Origin: Williamsia soli
GTDB taxonomy: Bacteria; Actinomycetota; Actinomycetes; Mycobacteriales; Mycobacteriaceae
NCBI RefSeq assembly: GCF_017377795.1
Contig: NZ_JAFRDR010000001.1
Location: forward strand, 310,001 to 374,000
Direction of reading: 5' to 3'
DNA: 64,000 nucleotides
This document shows, piece by piece, positions 60,764-64,000 of this stretch; the stretch's first letter is position 1; the number at the start of each line of letters is the position of its first letter. The translations under genes and the position numbers were made by a program. The notes beneath the pieces were generated by a model. It had not been told where the DNA came from. It saw only the letters and a program-made list of their open reading frames with translations, and made no database searches.

Positions 60764-61513
60764 ATGGGACAGATGGATTCCCGCACCGCGCTGGTGACCG
60801 GAGGGACCTCAGGTATCGGCCGCGCGATCACCACCAGGCTGATCAGCGAAGGAGCGCACGTTGTCGTCACCGGGCGCCGCGAATCAGAACTCGATGCGCT
60901 CGCCGCCGATTTCGGGGACAGGGTGAGCCCGATACGCAGCGACGTCTCCGATCTTGATGACCTCGACCGGGTGTACGCGGCGATCGCTGATCGGAGAAGT
61001 GGCCTCGACCTCCTCGTCGCCAATGCCGGCGGAGGCACGTTCGCGGCGTTGGCCGATCTCGAACCCGATGCCTTCGACCGGACGTTCGGCATCAATGTCC
61101 GGGGGACGGTCTTCACTGTTCAAAAGGCTCTGCCGCTGCTGAATCCCGGGGCATCGATCGTGGTCACCGGGTCGTCGTCGGCGGCCCGGGCGACCGCATC
61201 GTTCGGTGTCTATTCGGCGAGCAAGGCCGCGATCCGCCAGTTCAGCAGAGTCTGGGCGGTCGAACTCGCCGAGCGAGGTATCCGGGTCAACACGATCACG
61301 CCGGGCCCCACCGAAACACCCGGGCTCGCCGGCCTGGCCTCCGACCCCGATGAGTCCCGCGCCTTGCTCGAACGGGAGGCAAGCCGGGTCCCGCTCGGTC
61401 GGCTCGGACAGCCATCGGAGATCGCGGACGCGGTCTTGTTCCTGTCGTCGCCCCAGGCGAGTTTCATCACCGGCAGCGAGCTGTTCGTCGATGGCGGCGA
61501 ATCGCAGGTCTGA
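60764..61513 (+). CDS. SDR family oxidoreductase
   Basis: A 249-residue classical SDR: VTGGTSGIGRAIT, LLVANAGGGTF (NAG motif) and VYSASKAAIRQFSR with the catalytic Tyr-Lys. The C-terminus FITGSELFVDGG is typical of glucose-dehydrogenase-like or quinone-type SDRs. AGGAG is 5 nt before the ATG. It is probably induced when the neighbouring TetR repressor binds an electrophile or other ligand. Confidence 0.93.
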   Translation: MGQMDSRTALVTGGTSGIGRAITTRLISEGAHVVVTGRRESELDALAADFGDRVSPIRSDVSDLDDLDRVYAAIADRRSGLDLLVANAGGGTFAALADLEPDAFDRTFGINVRGTVFTVQKALPLLNPGASIVVTGSSSAARATASFGVYSASKAAIRQFSRVWAVELAERGIRVNTITPGPTETPGLAGLASDPDESRALLEREASRVPLGRLGQPSEIADAVLFLSSPQASFITGSELFVDGGESQV

Positions 61514-61619
61514 CATGGCGGCCGGTGGCAACGAGAGTAAGTGGTCAACGGTGTCCGGACCGGGAAGTCAGCGTCGGAGCCATCGAAAGACCACCTCGTG
61601 GTAAGTCCCCATACCGACT

Positions 61620-61633
61620 GAGTAGTGCTACTC
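61620..61633. promoter_or_regulatory. Palindrome GAGTAG-TG-CTACTC upstream of DUF2339 gene
   Basis: A perfect 6+6 bp palindrome with a 2-nt centre, 36 bp before the ATG at 61669. I do not recognise the cognate regulator. Confidence 0.4.
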
Positions 61634-61668
61634 ATCCGATTGGCTGCCTATGCGGCGACGATCGATGC

Positions 61669-63804
61669 ATGACCGAACAGAATCAAGCCGTCATCAGCCG
61701 GCTTTCCGCCGAGTTCAACTCTTTGTCGAGTCAGTTTGCTCGTGTGTCGGGCGATCTGACCGAATTGCACACCGTGCTGGCCGCGCTCGAAGCGCCGGCG
61801 ACGGATCCCGAAGTCCCCGAGCAGGAAGCAGCGGAGGAGCAAGCCGCGGCTACCGAGGAGTCGATCCAGTCACAGGCTGAACCCCAGCCCCGAGTTGAAC
61901 CCCAGCCCCGGTCTGAACCTCAGCCCCAGCCCCGGCCGGCTACGCAGTACGGACCCCATGCCGGTCCGCAGGGTCCTGCGTCGCCGTGGAGCCACAGCGC
62001 TCCCGATCCCCGCGCATACATGGGCCGGCCTGCGATCGGTGGGCCGCAACGCGCGCCGTACCCCTCCTGGATGCAGCCGACGGCCGCCGGCCGACAGGCT
62101 GCCCCGGGACGGCCCGTCGGTCCGTACGCGCCGGGTGCGCGCCCGTTGCTGCCACCGCCGCCCGGTTCGGGCGGCAGGCGACCGGCCGGACCACCTCCGC
62201 CCGCGAAACCGTCCCTCTGGCAGCGGATGACCGCCGATCCAGGCGGTGGCCTGATCGGGAAGATCCTCGCGGTCGCCGGTGTGGCCGTGACGCTGATCGG
62301 TGTTGTGATGATGCTGGTGCTCGCCGCTCAGGCGGGCGTCCTACGTCCTGAGATCAGGGTCGCTGCGGGCGCCGTCTTGGCCGCGGTCCTGGTGGTCGTC
62401 GCGGTCCGGATGGCTGATCGCCCCGGTGGCCGGGTAGGTGCGATCGCGTTGTCCGCCACGGGTATCGCAGCCGCGTACTTCGATGTCGTCGCCGTCACGC
62501 GGTTCTATGACTGGCTCCCGGATTACGGCGGCCTCGTCCTGGCCGGACTGGTCACCTTCGGTGGCCTACTGCTGGCCCGCCGTTGGGACTCGCAACATCT
62601 CGGCCTGCTGGTCTTGATCCCCGTCTTCATCCTCGCTCCGGTTCTCACCGAAGGCCCGTCGCTGCTGCTGGTCGGGTTCATGCTGGCCATGGCCATCGGC
62701 TCGTTCCCGGTGCAACTGGGCAAAGACTGGGTATTCCTGCACGCCGCCCGGGTCACCGCCAGTACCGCGACCCTGCTCGCCTGGATCTTCGCCAGCGCCT
62801 GGGACTCGGAATCGCACGTTGCCCTGGCGACGATTGCCATCGTGGGCAACGCGGTCTTCGGTGTCGCCGGCTCGGTCGTCCTGGTACGCAACACATCACT
62901 GCCGCACCTGACCGCCCTGCTCGGCTGCGCCACAATCGTTCCCGTGGTGTTCTCACCGATCACCCTGGACCGCTGGGTGTCGGCGGCGATCATCGGCGGC
63001 GTCGCCGCACTACTGCTCGCAGTCGTGGTTCTCGACCGCACGCTGCCGACCGTGCCCCGCCGGATCTATGCGGCAACCGCGGCCGTCACCGCGGTGATCG
63101 CCGCAGGCGTCGCGTTCGAGGGACCGGTCCTGGCGCCGGTGCTGCTCGCGATGTCCATCGTGATCGCGGTGGCCGGGCGATCCGATCTCGTGGCCCGGGT
63201 CATCGCAGCCCTGATCGGAATGTTCGGCGGCATCGGTTTTCTCGCGATCTCGCCCCCGAACCAACTGACCGTGCCGACCGAGATCGAAACACCCGTCGCG
63301 GCATCGATCGTGGTCGGCAGTGTGCTCGCGGTCGCCGCGATCTGGCTGAATCTCTGGGCGTGGTACCGGGCTGCAACAACTCCGCCGTCGGCTCAGAACG
63401 TCCAGGGCTTCGGGATCCTCGCCGCTCTCGCGTCGCTCTACGCGGTGACGTCGCTGACGGTGACCGCCGGGGTCGCGATCGGCGGCACCGAGGGTGGTTT
63501 CCTCGGCGGGCACATGGCCGCGACCATCTGCTGGATGGGTGGCGCCGCGACCCTGCTGGTCATCTCGATCTCCATCGCCAAAGGCCACAAGCGATTTGGT
63601 GGCATCGGTCGCAACGTCGCGGTGGGCGCCGGACTTGGATTGACCGCGGCAGCCGTGGCCAAGCTCTTCCTGTTCGACCTCGCGACACTCGACGGCATCT
63701 TCCGGGTCGCGGTGTTCATCGTCGTCGGTCTGATCCTGCTGGCCGTCGGGGCGGGCTATGCCCGGGCATTGGGCAACACTGCCGCAACCGGCAACGCCTC
63801 CTGA
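61669..63804 (+). CDS. DUF2339 polytopic membrane protein
   Basis: A 711-residue protein. Residues 1-35 form a short heptad-rich coiled-coil (SRLSAEFNSLSSQFARVSGD), 40-180 a Pro/Gln/Gly-rich low-complexity stretch with EPQPR repeats, and the remaining ~520 residues contain about 17 to 20 hydrophobic segments. DUF2339 proteins are large membrane proteins of unknown function. The start is at the ATG before TEQNQAV; the frame extending to 61525 is not used. Confidence 0.85.
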   Translation: MTEQNQAVISRLSAEFNSLSSQFARVSGDLTELHTVLAALEAPATDPEVPEQEAAEEQAAATEESIQSQAEPQPRVEPQPRSEPQPQPRPATQYGPHAGPQGPASPWSHSAPDPRAYMGRPAIGGPQRAPYPSWMQPTAAGRQAAPGRPVGPYAPGARPLLPPPPGSGGRRPAGPPPPAKPSLWQRMTADPGGGLIGKILAVAGVAVTLIGVVMMLVLAAQAGVLRPEIRVAAGAVLAAVLVVVAVRMADRPGGRVGAIALSATGIAAAYFDVVAVTRFYDWLPDYGGLVLAGLVTFGGLLLARRWDSQHLGLLVLIPVFILAPVLTEGPSLLLVGFMLAMAIGSFPVQLGKDWVFLHAARVTASTATLLAWIFASAWDSESHVALATIAIVGNAVFGVAGSVVLVRNTSLPHLTALLGCATIVPVVFSPITLDRWVSAAIIGGVAALLLAVVVLDRTLPTVPRRIYAATAAVTAVIAAGVAFEGPVLAPVLLAMSIVIAVAGRSDLVARVIAALIGMFGGIGFLAISPPNQLTVPTEIETPVAASIVVGSVLAVAAIWLNLWAWYRAATTPPSAQNVQGFGILAALASLYAVTSLTVTAGVAIGGTEGGFLGGHMAATICWMGGAATLLVISISIAKGHKRFGGIGRNVAVGAGLGLTAAAVAKLFLFDLATLDGIFRVAVFIVVGLILLAVGAGYARALGNTAATGNAS
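61873..61942 (+). repeat. In-frame EPQPR repeats in DUF2339 protein
   Basis: Four imperfect copies of a GAACCCCAGCCCCG-type unit code for successive E-P-Q-P-(R/Q) blocks. They probably make an extended cytosolic linker and may vary in number between strains. Confidence 0.6.
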
Positions 63805-63812
63805 CCCCGGGA

Positions 63813-63878
63813 GTTCGCGCCATCTGCCTGCATACGCGCCAGTTGCACCTGGCGCGTATGCACGTAGGTGGCGCGAAC
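63813..63878. terminator. 30-bp hairpin between convergent genes
   Basis: Arms 63813-63842 and 63849-63878 pair with three mismatches around the 6-nt loop TTGCAC. It sits between the DUF2339 gene end and the end of the following minus-strand gene and is a strong bidirectional terminator candidate. Confidence 0.8.
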
Positions 63879-63880
63879 TT

Positions 63881-64000
63881 TCAGGGATGGCGTGAGGCGA
63901 AGGCGCGCAGGAAGGTTTCGTAGCCGGCGTCGACTGCCCGGGTGAAGGATTCGTCGTCGATGGCGACCGTGCCCAGACGGCTCATCTCGGGAAGCTCGGC
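63881..64000 (-). CDS. C-terminal fragment of an unidentified protein (possibly a TetR family regulator)
   Basis: The last 39 residues of a minus-strand gene that enters the window from the right. They read TVAIDDESFTRAVDAGYETF and end LRAFASRHP. The helical pattern fits the C-terminus of a TetR regulator, but too little is visible to be sure. Confidence 0.55.
   Translation of the reverse strand, partial: AELPEMSRLGTVAIDDESFTRAVDAGYETFLRAFASRHP

Noticed and set aside
61873-61942. CRISPR-like short repeats
   Set aside because: The repeats are contiguous, in frame and code for EPQPR; there are no spacers.
1-64000. tRNA, rRNA or prophage genes
   Set aside because: No cloverleaf-like or conserved rRNA segments and no phage structural or integrase motifs were recognised on either strand.

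Overview
The window is high-GC actinobacterial DNA, most likely from a mycolic-acid-containing genus (Mycobacteriales; Gordonia or a close relative is my best guess). The evidence is the density of acyl-CoA dehydrogenases, thiolase-like proteins and SDRs, a fadA-fadB pair, a KstR-type operator before an HsaD-like hydrolase, ANTAR regulators, an L,D-transpeptidase, a Zmp1-type M13 peptidase, an ECF41-type sigma factor, and several apparently leaderless genes with a TANNNT box 6-7 nt before the start codon. No rRNA, tRNA, CRISPR array or transposase was seen.

Layout. 1-9.3 kb: a minus-strand acyl-CoA catabolic cluster (two SDRs, an ACAD11-like dehydrogenase plus a separate APH-type kinase, another dehydrogenase, a thiolase-like/DUF35 pair, an enoyl-CoA hydratase and a further dehydrogenase) ending at a LysR gene. 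9.4-15.4 kb: a plus-strand set of a double CaiB CoA-transferase, enoyl-CoA hydratase, orphan substrate-binding lipoprotein and TLP1-like protein. 15.5-21 kb: two small NTF2-like proteins, an MDR reductase, an MFS exporter and an OYE-type flavoenzyme, several preceded by a shared 13-bp palindrome TGAACTAAGTTCA. 21-27 kb: a class III adenylate cyclase translationally coupled to a tandem TetR protein, divergent from fadA-fadB; then an SGNH hydrolase. 28-35 kb: a branched-chain-type ABC transporter with fused permeases, a TetR regulator and an HsaD-like hydrolase under a KstR-like site. 35-42.8 kb: GAF-ANTAR and PAS-ANTAR proteins, an L,D-transpeptidase, an M13 peptidase and a taurine-type ABC operon preceded by a Cys-containing leader peptide. 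43-52.9 kb: pirin, a degenerate penicillin-binding lipoprotein, TetR, an NmrA-like/ECF41 pair, membrane proteins and a MacS/MacR-like two-component system. 53-60 kb: an accessory-looking segment with a broken AraC gene, an intact AraC gene, two CocE-type hydrolases and an SDR. 60-64 kb: a divergent TetR/SDR pair, a DUF2339 membrane protein and the end of a further gene.

How it fits together. The left 21 kb looks like a catabolic region for one or more unidentified carboxylic-acid substrates activated as CoA thioesters; the palindrome suggests at least five transcription units share one repressor. The cyclase/tandem-TetR pair beside fadAB suggests a link between cAMP signalling and beta-oxidation. 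The least conventional items are that pair, the TGAACTAAGTTCA regulon, the Cys leader peptide, the catalytically dead PBP-like lipoprotein and the split ACAD11-like kinase/dehydrogenase module. All function calls come from reading motifs by eye; no database search was run.
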